Origin: Ramlibacter sp.
GTDB taxonomy: Bacteria > Pseudomonadota > Gammaproteobacteria > Burkholderiales > Burkholderiaceae_C
Length of the DNA stretch: 64,000 nucleotides
NCBI RefSeq assembly: GCF_028291745.1
Contig: NZ_JAQGNQ010000051.1
Span: 53,442 to 117,441, forward strand
Reading direction: 5' to 3'
The translations under genes were made by a program, and so were the position numbers. How positions within the stretch are numbered: the first letter of the stretch is position 1; every line of letters starts with the position of its first letter. The notes below the pieces were generated by a model, which was not told where the DNA came from, did not search any database, and saw only the letters and a list, made by a program, of their open reading frames with translations. Positions 17,872-27,265 of this stretch are shown here, piece by piece.

Positions 17872-20277
17872 GTGAGCGCGGTGCTTCGCAGGGACTCCGA
17901 ACAGGAGTTCCTCAGCTCGCAGCAATTGCCGCCGGAAAAGCGCGGCATCTCGTTCGAGGCGCTGTTCTTCCGCCAGCTGCAGGCGGTGACCACGCGGGTG
18001 CACGCCACCGAGCACATCGACGAGATCATGCTCGAGGCAAGCCAGGACATCTGCAAGCTGTTCAACGCGGATCGCCTGACGCTGTACGCCGTCAACGAGG
18101 ACCGCACGGCGATCGTCTCGAAGGTGAAGACGGGCCTCAACACCAGCCGCGACCTCAAGCTGCCGGTCAGCCCGCAAAGCATCGCGGGCTACGTGGCGCT
18201 CGCCAAGGAGCTGGTGAACATCGCGGACGTCTACGACGACGAGGCGCTCAAGCAGATCCACCCGAGCCTCACCTTCCTGAAGGAGGTCGACAAGCGCTCG
18301 GGCTACCGCACCAAGCAGATGCTGGTGGCGCCGATCCTCGACGGACCGGTGCTGCACGGCGTGCTGCAGATCATCAACAACAAGAGCGACATCCCCTTCG
18401 GGGAGCTCGAGGTCGAGGGCGCGCAGCAGCTTTGCAAGACGCTCGCCACCGCCATCCACCAGCGCGTGCAGCGCGAGCAGGAGGGCGCGCGCCGCAAGGC
18501 CACCAAGTACGACGGCCTGATCGCCGACGGCGTGCTCACGCAGGAAGAACTGCAGGGCGCGGTGCAGCGCGCGCGCGAAGAGGCGCGGCCGGTGGAAGAA
18601 GTCCTGATCGAGGACTTCTCGTTGCGGCCTTCGCAGATCGGCCCCTCGCTCGCCAAGTTCTTCGCCGTGCCTTACGAGGCATCGAACCCGGGGCGCATCC
18701 GGGTCGATGCGCTGCAGGGGGTGCTCAAGCCCGAGTTCGTGATGGAGCAGGGCTGGATCCCGCTGGAGGAAACGCCCGAGGGCCTGGTCGTGATGTGCCT
18801 CGATCCCGAGGCCGTGCGCAATTCGCGCATCGTGCCGCAGGTGTTCCCGCGCATCTCCCGGTTCGCGTGGTGCGTGACGACGCAGACCGACTTCAACCAG
18901 ACGCTCAACCAGCTATGGGGGCAGGAGGAGTCGGAGCAGTCGGTCGAGGCCATGCTGGCCGACCTCAACGCGCCGCTGGATGACGGAGCTGGCGAAGAGA
19001 GCACGCCCGAATCCGCGGCAGCCGACAACGAGCTGGTCAAGTTCGTCAACAAGATCATCATCGACGCCTACCACCAGCGCGCGTCGGACATCCACATCGA
19101 GCCGCTCCCCGGCAAGGCCAAGACCGGCATCCGCTTTCGCATCGACGGTTCGCTGATGGCCTATGTCGAAGTGCCCGCGCACTTCCGCCAGGCGCTGGTC
19201 ACGCGGCTGAAAATCATGTGCGATCTCGACATCTCCGAGAAGCGCAAGCCGCAGGACGGCAAGATCAAGTTCAAGAAGTTCGGTCCGCTCGACATCGAGC
19301 TGCGCGTGGCCACCATTCCCTCGGCGGGCGGCGTCGAGGACATCGTGATGCGGATCCTGTCCGCCGGCGAGCCCATTCCGCTCACCAAGCTCGGGCTCAC
19401 CGAACACAACCGCGAAAACCTCGAGCGCACGGTGAGCAAGCCGTACGGACTGTTCTACGTGTGCGGCCCGACCGGCTCGGGCAAGACGACCACGCTGCAC
19501 TCGATCCTCAAGTTCCTCAACACCCCCGAAACCAAGATCTGGACGGCGGAGGATCCGGTGGAGATCACGCAGCGCGGGCTGCGCCAGGTGCAGGTGAACA
19601 AGAAGGCGGGCATCGATTTCGCCATGGTCATGCGCGCCTTCCTGCGCGCGGACCCGGACATCATCATGGTCGGTGAATCGCGCGACAAGGAGACAGTGGG
19701 CATGGGCATCGAGGCCTCGCTCACCGGCCACCTGGTGTTCTCCACGCTGCACACCAACTCGGCCCCGGAGTCCATCACCCGCCTGCTGGACATGGGCATG
19801 GACCCCTTCAACTTCGCCGATGCGCTGCTTGGCATCCTGGCGCAGCGCCTGGCCAAGCGCCTGTGCGATTGCAAGCAGCACTACGCCCCCTCGCACGAGG
19901 AACTGCGCAGCTTCATCGCCGAATACGCCCTGGACCTGAAGCAGACGGAAGCCTGGAAGGCCGACCCCGGCGGCGAGGCGCAGAAGCTCTATGAGCACTG
20001 GGCCGAGAACCACGGCCACGACGGGGACATCCGCCTCTACCGCGGCGTGGGCTGCGCCAAGTGCAACAACACCGGCTACAAGGGCCGCGTCGGCCTGCAC
20101 GAACTGCTGATCGCCGACGACCACATCAAGCGACTCGTGCAGGAGCGCGCCCGCGTGGCCGAAGTCTTTGTCGCCGCGGTGGCCGGCGGCATGCGCACGC
20201 TGAAGATGGACGGGATGGAGAAGGTCCTCATGGGCCTGACCGACCTGAAGCAAGTTCGGTCGGTCTGCATCAGGTAA
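17872..20277 (+). CDS. GAF-domain PilB/GspE-family secretion ATPase
   Basis: An 801-residue ATPase of the type II secretion/type IV pilus family. Residues about 40-195 form a GAF domain. Residues 215-350 resemble the MshEN/T2SSE N-terminal domain, and the motor follows. Walker A is GPTGSGKTTTL (532-542), Walker B is DPDIIMVGESRDKET (593-607), and the His box is STLHTNSAPESITRLL. Cysteine pairs CDC (about 664) and CAKC (about 727) form the zinc element. Walker B has GES where GEI is usual. The GTG start has an ideal GGAGGT five bases before. The GAF domain could bind a small ligand, possibly the cyclic nucleotide made next door. Confidence 0.9.
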   Translation: MSAVLRRDSEQEFLSSQQLPPEKRGISFEALFFRQLQAVTTRVHATEHIDEIMLEASQDICKLFNADRLTLYAVNEDRTAIVSKVKTGLNTSRDLKLPVSPQSIAGYVALAKELVNIADVYDDEALKQIHPSLTFLKEVDKRSGYRTKQMLVAPILDGPVLHGVLQIINNKSDIPFGELEVEGAQQLCKTLATAIHQRVQREQEGARRKATKYDGLIADGVLTQEELQGAVQRAREEARPVEEVLIEDFSLRPSQIGPSLAKFFAVPYEASNPGRIRVDALQGVLKPEFVMEQGWIPLEETPEGLVVMCLDPEAVRNSRIVPQVFPRISRFAWCVTTQTDFNQTLNQLWGQEESEQSVEAMLADLNAPLDDGAGEESTPESAAADNELVKFVNKIIIDAYHQRASDIHIEPLPGKAKTGIRFRIDGSLMAYVEVPAHFRQALVTRLKIMCDLDISEKRKPQDGKIKFKKFGPLDIELRVATIPSAGGVEDIVMRILSAGEPIPLTKLGLTEHNRENLERTVSKPYGLFYVCGPTGSGKTTTLHSILKFLNTPETKIWTAEDPVEITQRGLRQVQVNKKAGIDFAMVMRAFLRADPDIIMVGESRDKETVGMGIEASLTGHLVFSTLHTNSAPESITRLLDMGMDPFNFADALLGILAQRLAKRLCDCKQHYAPSHEELRSFIAEYALDLKQTEAWKADPGGEAQKLYEHWAENHGHDGDIRLYRGVGCAKCNNTGYKGRVGLHELLIADDHIKRLVQERARVAEVFVAAVAGGMRTLKMDGMEKVLMGLTDLKQVRSVCIR

Positions 20278-20278
20278 T

Positions 20279-20314
20279 CCGACGAAAGTGTCGGTTTCGG
20301 CCGATTAGTGTCAC
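20279..20314 (+). promoter_or_regulatory. Candidate activator site upstream of pilin 1
   Basis: CCGAC-N6-GTCGG (20279-20294) is followed 20 bases on by a second TGTC (20309-20312) inside GTGTCAC. The same two elements with the same 20-base TGTC-to-TGTC spacing occur before pilin 2. They sit about 55 bases before the sigma-54 GG element, roughly -80 to -110 from the expected transcript start. That is where PilR-type enhancer-binding proteins are known to bind pilA promoters. Confidence 0.55.
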
Positions 20315-20365
20315 AAAAGACCTAACGGCCGCGCCTCGATAGCCAACAATTTCACACAATCGGTA

Positions 20366-20382
20366 CGGCACGGCGGTTGCAA
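20366..20382 (+). promoter_or_regulatory. Sigma-54 promoter of pilin 1
   Basis: CGGCACGGCGGTTGCAA has GG at 20367-20368 and GC at 20379-20380, exactly ten bases apart, and matches the GGCAC-N5-TTGC sigma-54 consensus. The expected start of transcription is near 20392, giving a leader of about 33 bases before the pilin ATG. RpoN control through PilS/PilR is the known mode for type IV major pilins. Confidence 0.85.
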
Positions 20383-20424
20383 CAGATCGTTTGCATCTTT
20401 CAACAACCGCAGGAGTTATCCCCA

Positions 20425-20844
20425 ATGAAACGTCAATTGCAGCAGGGCTTCACCCTGATCGAACTGATGATCGTGGTCGCGATCATCGGCATCCTGGCCG
20501 CCGTGGCATTGCCTGCGTATCAGGACTACACCAAGCGCGCCAAGACCTCGGAAATCGTGCTGGCTGCCAGCTCGGCCCGTACCTGTGTGACGGAGATCGT
20601 GCAGTCGGCAGGGGCCTCGGCGGGTAGCCTGAACAGCTGCGCCAGTTCGTTCACCTCCACCAAGTACGTGTCCGGCCTGACGGTCGCCAACGGCACCGGC
20701 ATCATCACCGTGACCGGTCGCGGCATCGACTCGAGCGGCGAACCGCAGGTCGTCCTGCAGCCCACGATCGTCAACGACAACCAGATCACCGAGTGGAAGT
20801 GCACCGGCACGCCGACCAAGCTGATGCCGGGCTCCTGCCGCTGA
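20425..20844 (+). CDS. pilA: Type IV pilin, copy 1
   Basis: A 139-residue type IVa prepilin. The short leader MKRQLQQG ends at the glycine cut by PilD peptidase, and the mature protein begins [18 protein letters not shown] with the conserved Phe1 and Glu5. The C-terminal globular part is short, with four cysteines; the last two (in EWKC and GSCR) should form the C-terminal disulfide loop. The ATG at 20425 has AGGAG nine bases before it and places the leader correctly; the longer open frame upstream is rejected. Copy 2 (21034-21453) differs at about 8 of 139 residues. Confidence 0.95.
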   Translation: MKRQLQQGFTLIELMIVVAIIGILAAVALPAYQDYTKRAKTSEIVLAASSARTCVTEIVQSAGASAGSLNSCASSFTSTKYVSGLTVANGTGIITVTGRGIDSSGEPQVVLQPTIVNDNQITEWKCTGTPTKLMPGSCR

Positions 20845-20887
20845 TCGAGGCAGACGGGCTGTCAAGCGTGACCTGGATCCGGGAGCT

Positions 20888-20925
20888 CCGACAAATTTGT
20901 CGGCGCCCGCCGGGTTCTGTCAGAA
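20888..20925 (+). promoter_or_regulatory. Candidate activator site upstream of pilin 2
   Basis: A perfect 16-base palindrome CCGACAAATTTGTCGG (20888-20903) is followed by the palindrome TTCTGTCAGAA (20915-20925). Their TGTC cores are 20 bases apart, as before pilin 1, and the second core is 56 bases from the sigma-54 GG element (55 in copy 1). Conservation of the arms but not the six-base centre points to a bound dimeric protein, most simply PilR. Confidence 0.58.
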
Positions 20926-20975
20926 AAGAACGCGGTCCGACGTCGGTAATAGCCAGGAAGTTCACAAAGAAACCT

Positions 20976-20992
20976 TGGCACAGCGATTGCAC
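20976..20992 (+). promoter_or_regulatory. Sigma-54 promoter of pilin 2
   Basis: TGGCACAGCGATTGCAC has GG at 20977-20978 and GC at 20989-20990 with ten bases between, closely matching TGGCAC-N5-TTGC. Transcription should begin near 21002, about 32 bases before the ATG of the second pilin gene. Confidence 0.87.
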
Positions 20993-21033
20993 CTCATCCT
21001 TCGCATCTTTCATCAACCCCGAGGAGTTATCCA

Positions 21034-21453
21034 ATGAAACGTCAAATGCAACAGGGCTTCACCCTCATCGAACTGATGATCGTGGTCGCGATCATCGGTA
21101 TCCTGGCTGCCGTCGCCCTGCCCGCATACCAGGACTACACGAAGCGCGCCAAGACTTCGGAAGTCGTGCTGGCTGCCAGCTCGGCCCGTACCTGCGTGAC
21201 GGAAATCGTGCAATCGGCTGGTGCGTCGGCGGGTGCCCTCGACAGCTGCGCAAGCTCGTTCACGTCCACCAAGTACGTGTCCGGCCTGACGGTTGCTCCC
21301 ATCACCGGCATCGTCACTGTCACGGGTCGCGGCATCGACTCGAGTGGCGAGCCGCAGGTCATCCTGCAACCTACCATCGTCAACGACAACCAGATCACCG
21401 AGTGGAAGTGCACCGGCACGCCGACCAAGCTGATGCCCGGCTCCTGCCGCTGA
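21034..21453 (+). CDS. pilA: Type IV pilin, copy 2
   Basis: A second 139-residue type IVa prepilin with leader MKRQMQQG and mature start [18 protein letters not shown]. It is about 94% identical to copy 1. The differences cluster mid-protein, where VANGTGI in copy 1 is VAPITGI here, with nearby Ser/Ala, Asn/Asp and Ile/Val swaps. The four cysteines and the C-terminal loop are unchanged. AGGAG precedes the ATG. Because each copy has its own sigma-54 promoter and upstream element, this is a duplication of the whole expression unit. A hairpin follows the stop. Confidence 0.95.
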   Translation: MKRQMQQGFTLIELMIVVAIIGILAAVALPAYQDYTKRAKTSEVVLAASSARTCVTEIVQSAGASAGALDSCASSFTSTKYVSGLTVAPITGIVTVTGRGIDSSGEPQVILQPTIVNDNQITEWKCTGTPTKLMPGSCR

Positions 21454-21477
21454 TAGACCGCGCGCACTAGCGTAGTC

Positions 21478-21506
21478 AAGAACGGGGGCCTGTGGCCCCC
21501 GTTCTT
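21478..21506 (+). terminator. Hairpin terminator after pilin 2
   Basis: A perfect 13-base stem, AAGAACGGGGGCC and GGCCCCCGTTCTT, with a TGT loop lies 25 bases after the pilin 2 stop. Only a short TTCTTC follows rather than a full T-run. It probably ends or stabilises the pilin message ahead of the glycan genes. Confidence 0.72.
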
Positions 21507-21540
21507 CATCTCCCCCCGTCCCGACTTATTCACGGTTTCC

Positions 21541-23448
21541 ATGCAATCCCCCTCCGCCTCCCACCCGCTGGCGCACGTGTCGCCTGTGACGGACACCCGG
21601 CGCTCCTTCGCCGTCTTCGCGGTGTGCCTGGTGGCGGCACTGTGGTTGCTGGCCCGCCCCTACATCGGCTTGCGCCACGATGGCGAGCTGTATCTGGGCC
21701 AGATGCTTCTGCACTGGTATCCGGAGATCCTCTCGCAGGACCTCTTTTTCAAGTTCGGTTCGCAGGACACCTACAGCATCGTTTCGCGCTTCCTCGCAGT
21801 GTTCTATGGCGAGATCGGCGTAGCGCAGGGGCAGATGCTGCTGATCGCCGCAACGCAGATCGCGGTCCTCCTGCTCGTGTTCGACTTCCTGCGCCGCGCC
21901 GGAGTGGACCCGCTCCAGCGACTCCTGGGCATGGCTGCCCTGTGCGTCATGTCGCACAACTATGGCGGCTGGAGCATTCTTTCTTTCTCCGAGCGCTTCA
22001 TCACGGGACGCAGCTTCGCGGAGCCGTTCGCGCTGTATGCGCTGTTCGCGGTGGACCGCAAGCAGCTGGTTCGAGCCGGGCTCGCACTGCTCGCCGCGAT
22101 GCTGTTCCACCCCTTGATCGGCCTCCCTGCCGTGGTGGTCGCCTGGGGCATGCTGGTCGTGCGCGACCGCCGTTGGCTGGCCGCTCTCGCGGCGGCGCCC
22201 GTCGCCTTTGCATTGGCGGCCGCGGGGGTTCCCCCCTTTGCCACCTTGCTCCATACCTACGATGCCGAGTGGTGGAAGGCCATCGGGCAGTCCAACGGGA
22301 TGGTGTTCGTCGTCAGGTGGCCCTTTGTCGACTGGGTTGCGGTGCTGTTCGACTGTGGGATTCTCTGGGTCGCAGCGCGCGTCTTCCCCTCGATGGGGAC
22401 TCTGCTGCGGGTCGCGGCGGTCGTCACCGGCGCCCTGCTGGCCACTTCAGCGGTGGGTGCGGACTGGATGCACAACGTGCTGATCACGCAATTGCAGCTA
22501 TGGCGTGTGCACTGGATCAGCCATCTGCTGGCACTGCCCCTGCTGGTCATCCTTCTGTGGCGCACCTGGCGTGCCGGCGATGTCCTGGCGCAGACCGCGG
22601 TGCTCGCGGGGGCGGCGGCCGCCGTCGCCACCAACGTCCGGTATGCCGCCGAGCCCGGCTTGGTGGCGTGGGCAGCCTTTGCGGTCTGCCTGCTGTACAC
22701 CCGGCCTGCCATCTCTCCGCGCCTGCTGCAGGTCGCTCGCGGGGTGACCGTGGCGGCACTCGTCACGATCGTCGCCCTGATCCTTCGCATTACCGCGCAG
22801 CAGCTATTCGCTGCGCGCGGCGCGCCCGATACGTCGTACATCCTGCTGCTGGTCGCGACGATGCCGGCTCTTTCGATTCCTCTGGCCCTGTTTTTCCTGA
22901 ACCTTCATCGCCGCGGCGGGTTGCCGGCGGCTGGAGTCCTGGCGCTCGTCGTCGCCGGCACGGTGTTCGGTGTCATGCACTGGGACCAGAGGCCGAGCTG
23001 GATTCGCTACATCGAAACGCATGTGCGCGACGAGCACCCCTTCGCCAAGCTGATTCCTGCGCAGGCAGAGGTCCTCTGGTGGGACGAGACTCCCGCCGTG
23101 TGGGCCTTGCTCCACCGCCGCAGCTATTTCTCGAGCCTGCAGAGTGGCGGATTGCTGTTCAGCCGCGACACCACTGAGGAGTTCCTGCGGCGCGGGCGCA
23201 TCGTCGGCGCCATTCAGTTGCAGCGCGATGTCTGCGACCTCATGTCCGGCCTGCAACCCGGATCCGTGCACGAAGACTGCTGGCCGACCATGCCGGCGGT
23301 GGAGCAGGCGTGCCAGGCCGCGGGCGGCCCCGACTTCGTCATCGTGTCCCACCCGCTCGCCCGTGGGGTCGTCGCGCAGTGGACGTTCGATGCCTCCCGT
23401 AACTCCCACGAGACCTTCTACCTCCATGACTGTCAACAAATTCGCTGA
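21541..23448 (+). CDS. Polytopic membrane protein, GT-C-like
   Basis: A 635-residue protein with about a dozen hydrophobic helices and a soluble C-terminal tail (about 505-635). I do not recognise a named family. The first long loop holds acidic residues in RHDGELYLGQ directly after the first membrane helix. That is the layout of GT-C glycosyltransferases using lipid-linked sugars, where an acidic pair in loop 1 is catalytic. Two genes further on (25504 and 33348) have a similar style. It lies just after the pilins and at the head of the glycan genes, and overlaps the next start by 23 bases. Confidence 0.7.
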   Translation: MQSPSASHPLAHVSPVTDTRRSFAVFAVCLVAALWLLARPYIGLRHDGELYLGQMLLHWYPEILSQDLFFKFGSQDTYSIVSRFLAVFYGEIGVAQGQMLLIAATQIAVLLLVFDFLRRAGVDPLQRLLGMAALCVMSHNYGGWSILSFSERFITGRSFAEPFALYALFAVDRKQLVRAGLALLAAMLFHPLIGLPAVVVAWGMLVVRDRRWLAALAAAPVAFALAAAGVPPFATLLHTYDAEWWKAIGQSNGMVFVVRWPFVDWVAVLFDCGILWVAARVFPSMGTLLRVAAVVTGALLATSAVGADWMHNVLITQLQLWRVHWISHLLALPLLVILLWRTWRAGDVLAQTAVLAGAAAAVATNVRYAAEPGLVAWAAFAVCLLYTRPAISPRLLQVARGVTVAALVTIVALILRITAQQLFAARGAPDTSYILLLVATMPALSIPLALFFLNLHRRGGLPAAGVLALVVAGTVFGVMHWDQRPSWIRYIETHVRDEHPFAKLIPAQAEVLWWDETPAVWALLHRRSYFSSLQSGGLLFSRDTTEEFLRRGRIVGAIQLQRDVCDLMSGLQPGSVHEDCWPTMPAVEQACQAAGGPDFVIVSHPLARGVVAQWTFDASRNSHETFYLHDCQQIR

Positions 23449-23875
23449 TCCGGCGGTTGCGGCACCCGCGTCGATCACACCCGGTCGACTCGTCTGGGAG
23501 TTCCTCCGATACTTCGGCTGCAGTGCCGTGGCGCTGGGTGCCGATGGCGGCCTGTATGCCCTGGGGCTGCGCCTCGACGTGCCTTATCCGATCGCGGCGG
23601 CCATTGGCTTCATCTCCGGCTTGTGGATCGCCTACAGCCTCAGTGTCCGCTTCGTCTTCGGCGAGCGCCGGCTGCGCGACGAGCGCGCCGAGTTGCTTGT
23701 ATTCGCGGCCATCGGTGTCGCCGGCCTTCTGTTGACCGAGTTGCTGCTCTGGCTGCTGGTCGGGCACGCGCACTGGAACGCCGGCTACGCGAAGCTCGCC
23801 AGCGCGGGCTTCGTCTTCTGTTTCAACTTCGGCGCCCGCAAGGCGCTGCTCTTCACCAAGGGCGCGGCAGCATGA
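23426..23875 (+). CDS. GtrA-family membrane protein
   Basis: A 149-residue protein with four membrane helices, starting [20 protein letters not shown] and containing the family-style loop [12 protein letters not shown]. GtrA proteins are thought to flip undecaprenyl-phosphate-linked single sugars across the inner membrane for later transfer. The ATG at 23426 is used because it gives the normal GtrA length, although it overlaps the preceding gene by 23 bases; the frame is open further upstream. Its stop overlaps the next start (ATGA), indicating coupling to the oxidoreductase. Confidence 0.83.
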   Translation: MTVNKFADPAVAAPASITPGRLVWEFLRYFGCSAVALGADGGLYALGLRLDVPYPIAAAIGFISGLWIAYSLSVRFVFGERRLRDERAELLVFAAIGVAGLLLTELLLWLLVGHAHWNAGYAKLASAGFVFCFNFGARKALLFTKGAAA

Positions 23876-25494
23876 GCCAAGACACCATCATCATCGGCGC
23901 TGGTCCGGCCGGCCTCACCGCGGGCCTGGAACTGGTCCGCGCCGGTCGCACCGGCGTGACCATCCTCGAGGCGACGCAGGACATCGGCGGCCTCTCCAAG
24001 ACGGTCAACTACAAGGGCAACCGGATCGACATCGGCGGCCATCGCTTCTTCTCCAAGTCCGACTGGGTGATGAACTGGTGGCGCGACATCCTGCCGGTCG
24101 CACTGCCTCCCGGCGCCGGTGCCGAGCGCGAATTCCGCCTCGCCTACCAGGGGTCGCAGCGTCTGCTCGGCGCCAACGAGATCCAGGCGAGCGAGAGCGA
24201 CGAATCCGTGATGATGGTGCGCAACCGCCTCTCGCGCATCTACTGGGGCGGCAAGTTCTTCGACTACCCGCTCAAGCCCAATCTCGAGATGGCCCTGAAG
24301 TTGGGCCCGATGAAGTGCATGACCCTGGGCAGCAGCTACGCGTATTCGGCCGTGCGGCCGATCACGCCCGAGCGCTCGCTGGAAGACTTCTTCATCAACC
24401 GCTTCGGCCGCCAGCTCTATCTCACCTTCTTCAAGGAATACACCGAGAAGGTGTGGGGCGTGCCCTGCAACGAGATCAGCGCCGAGTGGGGCGCACAGCG
24501 CGTGAAGAGCCTGTCCATCAGCAAGGCCCTGCTGCATGCGATGCGCAAGGCGATCACCGGTGGCGCGGCCGCGGAACAGACTTCGCTGATCGAGAACTTC
24601 CTGTACCCGAAGTACGGTCCCGGCCAGATGTGGGAAACGGTGGCCGAGCGCTTCGAGCGCTCCGGTGGACGCATCGTCCGCGATGCCACGGTGGCGGCCG
24701 TCGAGCGCGATGGCAACCGTGTCACGCGCGTGCGCGCCCGCCACGCCGATGGCCAGGAGCAGGTCTTCGACGCCGGCCACGTGGTTTCGACGATGCCCGT
24801 GCGCGAGCTGGTGCAGGCCATGCGCCCGGCGCCGACGCCGGAGGTCATGGAAGTCGGCAGCGGCTTGCAGTATCGCGACTTCATCACCGTGGGCCTGCTG
24901 TATCGCAAGCTGCGCAAGACGGCGTCGGCCACGCTGCAGGCCAAGACCAACATGGTTCCCGACAACTGGATCTACATCCAGGACTCGGGCGTCAAGGTGG
25001 GCCGCCTGCAGATCTTCAACAACTGGAGCCCGTACATGGTGGCCGACCCGGACACCGTGTGGATCGGCCTGGAGTTCTTCGCGCGCGACGACGACTCGCT
25101 GTGGGCGATGAGCGACGAGCAGCTCAAGGCGCTGGCGATCCGCGAAATGCGCGAACTCAAGCTCGCCGACGAGGCCGATGCGCTGGACGCCACCGTCATC
25201 CGCATGCCCAAGGCCTATCCGGGCTACTTCGGCTCCGCGTACGAGCGTTTCGACACGGTCAAGGATTGGCTGGGCGGCCTGTCCAACCTGTACCTCGTGG
25301 GTCGCAACGGCATGCACCGGTACAACAACCAAGATCACTCGATGCTGTCGGCCCGCCTGGCGGCGCAGAGCATCCTCACCGGCAAGGACCAGCGCTCGGC
25401 GATCTGGGCGGTGAACATCGACGACGAGTATCACGAGCAGGCCGAAAAGGCGAACCAGCCCGCGTCGAGCGGGGCCGCGCCGGTCGCTGCCTGA
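23872..25494 (+). CDS. NAD(P)/FAD-dependent oxidoreductase (amine-oxidase/UGM-like)
   Basis: A 540-residue flavoprotein. The FAD-binding Rossmann motif [13 protein letters not shown] is at residues 6-18, followed by the acidic ILEA and then [15 protein letters not shown], the second FAD contact of the protoporphyrinogen oxidase/UDP-galactopyranose mutase-like group. The end holds a third FAD motif near [17 protein letters not shown]. The role is unknown; its place between GtrA and a GT-C-like gene suggests action on a sugar nucleotide or lipid-linked sugar. The ATG at 23872 overlaps the gtrA-like stop; the longer upstream frame is rejected. Confidence 0.85.
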   Translation: MSQDTIIIGAGPAGLTAGLELVRAGRTGVTILEATQDIGGLSKTVNYKGNRIDIGGHRFFSKSDWVMNWWRDILPVALPPGAGAEREFRLAYQGSQRLLGANEIQASESDESVMMVRNRLSRIYWGGKFFDYPLKPNLEMALKLGPMKCMTLGSSYAYSAVRPITPERSLEDFFINRFGRQLYLTFFKEYTEKVWGVPCNEISAEWGAQRVKSLSISKALLHAMRKAITGGAAAEQTSLIENFLYPKYGPGQMWETVAERFERSGGRIVRDATVAAVERDGNRVTRVRARHADGQEQVFDAGHVVSTMPVRELVQAMRPAPTPEVMEVGSGLQYRDFITVGLLYRKLRKTASATLQAKTNMVPDNWIYIQDSGVKVGRLQIFNNWSPYMVADPDTVWIGLEFFARDDDSLWAMSDEQLKALAIREMRELKLADEADALDATVIRMPKAYPGYFGSAYERFDTVKDWLGGLSNLYLVGRNGMHRYNNQDHSMLSARLAAQSILTGKDQRSAIWAVNIDDEYHEQAEKANQPASSGAAPVAA

Positions 25495-25503
25495 GGACGA
25501 CGC

Positions 25504-27231
25504 GTGCTCGTGGCCAGACCCACCGGTCGGCTCTCGGCAGCATCGCCGAAGCCCGAAACCATCACGCAAGTGCTGGTGGCAGGCACGGTCGCCCTGTGCT
25601 GCGTGGCGCCGCTGCTGACATCGCTCTCGCGCTCGGGGCAGGCGCCGCGCGAGGCTTATCTGATCTTCGAGCGGCTGTTCTTTTTCAACGACTACGCCGG
25701 CTCGCTCGCGATGCTGGTGGCGCTGGTCGTGGCGCTGGCGCTGCCGAAGGTGCAGCAGGCCGTGATCGGCCTCGCGACCTGGGTCGGCGAGCATCCGGGC
25801 GCCACCATAGCCGCCGCCTTCGTCACGCTGGCCGCGTGCTCGCGTTTCGTCTACATGGCGCATCCGCTGTCGATGGACGAATACGCGCCGTGGATGCAGG
25901 CCCATGCATTCGCACAGGGCCATCTGGCCGCGCACTATCCGCCGCAATTGCTGGACGCGATCGTGCCGAAGGAGTTCCAGGGGTACTTCATTGGCGTCAA
26001 TCATTCGACCGGTGAAGCAGCTTCCAAGTACTGGCCCGGCCTCGCCCTGATGCTGGCGCCATTCGTCTGGCTGGACCTCGGCTGGTGCCTGAATCCGGCG
26101 TTCGGAGCCCTCGCGCTGGCGATGATCTACAAGCTGGCCTCCGAGGCCACGGGACAGCGTGTGGCGGGCGGGTGGGCGATGCTGGCGGCACTGGCCTCCC
26201 CGCAGTTCACGGTCAACGCCATCTCGCTCTACGCAATGCCGGGCGAGCTGGCGTTGAACCTCCTGTTTCTCTGGCTGCTGCTCAGGCCGAGTGCGAAAAG
26301 CGCATTTGCCGCCGGCCTGGTGGGCGGACTGGCCCTGGCAATGCACAACCCGGTGCCGCACGCCCTCATGGCGGCGCCGGCGCTGGTGTGGCTGGCCTGG
26401 GATCGCCAGCGCTGGCCCTGGCTCGCAGCCGCACTGGCCGGGTACGTGCCGCCGGCGGCCATCCTGCTGCTCGGATGGGTGTCTTACCTGTCGGGAGTGG
26501 AAGCCGCCGTGGCTCGTACCGGCGCACCAGCCGCCCACCACGGTCTTCTGGATGTCGTCTCGTATTTCTTCGGCAGCGTCCTGATGGTGCCCACGGACGA
26601 CATGGTCCTGGCGCGGTGGTACGCCACCTGGAAGGTCTGGATCTGGGGCTGCCCCGGCCTGCTGTTCGTGCTGTTCATTCCGCGCAGCAAGGGCATCGCC
26701 GAACGATTGCTGCTCGCCGCTTTCGCGACGACGTTCCTGTTCTTCCTGTTCGTCCGCTTCGACCAGGGGCACGGGTGGGGCTACCGGTATATCCACACCG
26801 CATGGGCAGCGCTGCCCGTCGCGGCGGGCATCTGGTTGGCCACGGCGCGAGATGCATCGCGTAAGTGGGGCGCCACGATGATCGCGGCCGGCCTTCTCGC
26901 GACCCCCGTCTTCATGTGGCAAACCCACCAGACGATCGCGGAGACACTTTCCTGGCGACTGTCTCCGCCGGCAACCGGAGAGTGGGTCGTCTTTGTCGCC
27001 GAGGACACCGGACGCTACCGAGGCGACCTCGTGCAGAACGCATCGGACCGAACGGGCCGGCTCCATCTGGTGAGCCGGGGCGAGGCGGAAGACAATGCCC
27101 TGATGGCGCGGCAATTTCCCGGCGCAGTGCGCCTAGAGCGGGATCGCCGCGGTTCGTTGTGGCGCTTGCCGGAGGGCATGCTGGCCGAAAAGCTCCGCGC
27201 GATGTCCGTCCGCGCGGCAGGCGCGCGCTGA
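25504..27231 (+). CDS. Polytopic membrane protein, GT-C-like
   Basis: A 575-residue protein with roughly ten membrane helices and a soluble tail from about residue 480. The segment HPLSMDEYAPWMQAHAFAQG lies in the first large loop and resembles the acidic loop-1 motif of GT-C (PMT/ArnT-like) glycosyltransferases. No confident family name can be given. The GTG at 25504 is nine bases after the oxidoreductase stop. Genes before and after it run in the same direction with short gaps, so it is part of the glycan operon. Confidence 0.72.
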   Translation: MLVARPTGRLSAASPKPETITQVLVAGTVALCCVAPLLTSLSRSGQAPREAYLIFERLFFFNDYAGSLAMLVALVVALALPKVQQAVIGLATWVGEHPGATIAAAFVTLAACSRFVYMAHPLSMDEYAPWMQAHAFAQGHLAAHYPPQLLDAIVPKEFQGYFIGVNHSTGEAASKYWPGLALMLAPFVWLDLGWCLNPAFGALALAMIYKLASEATGQRVAGGWAMLAALASPQFTVNAISLYAMPGELALNLLFLWLLLRPSAKSAFAAGLVGGLALAMHNPVPHALMAAPALVWLAWDRQRWPWLAAALAGYVPPAAILLLGWVSYLSGVEAAVARTGAPAAHHGLLDVVSYFFGSVLMVPTDDMVLARWYATWKVWIWGCPGLLFVLFIPRSKGIAERLLLAAFATTFLFFLFVRFDQGHGWGYRYIHTAWAALPVAAGIWLATARDASRKWGATMIAAGLLATPVFMWQTHQTIAETLSWRLSPPATGEWVVFVAEDTGRYRGDLVQNASDRTGRLHLVSRGEAEDNALMARQFPGAVRLERDRRGSLWRLPEGMLAEKLRAMSVRAAGAR

Positions 27232-27265
27232 AGCGCCCCAACTCTTCACTTCTGGATCTGGTGCC

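Noticed and set aside
23785..27114. 1109-codon minus-strand open frame in the glycan cluster
   Set aside because: It lies opposite the FAD oxidoreductase and a membrane protein gene with clear motifs, and its product is a low-complexity His/Arg/Gln-rich string.
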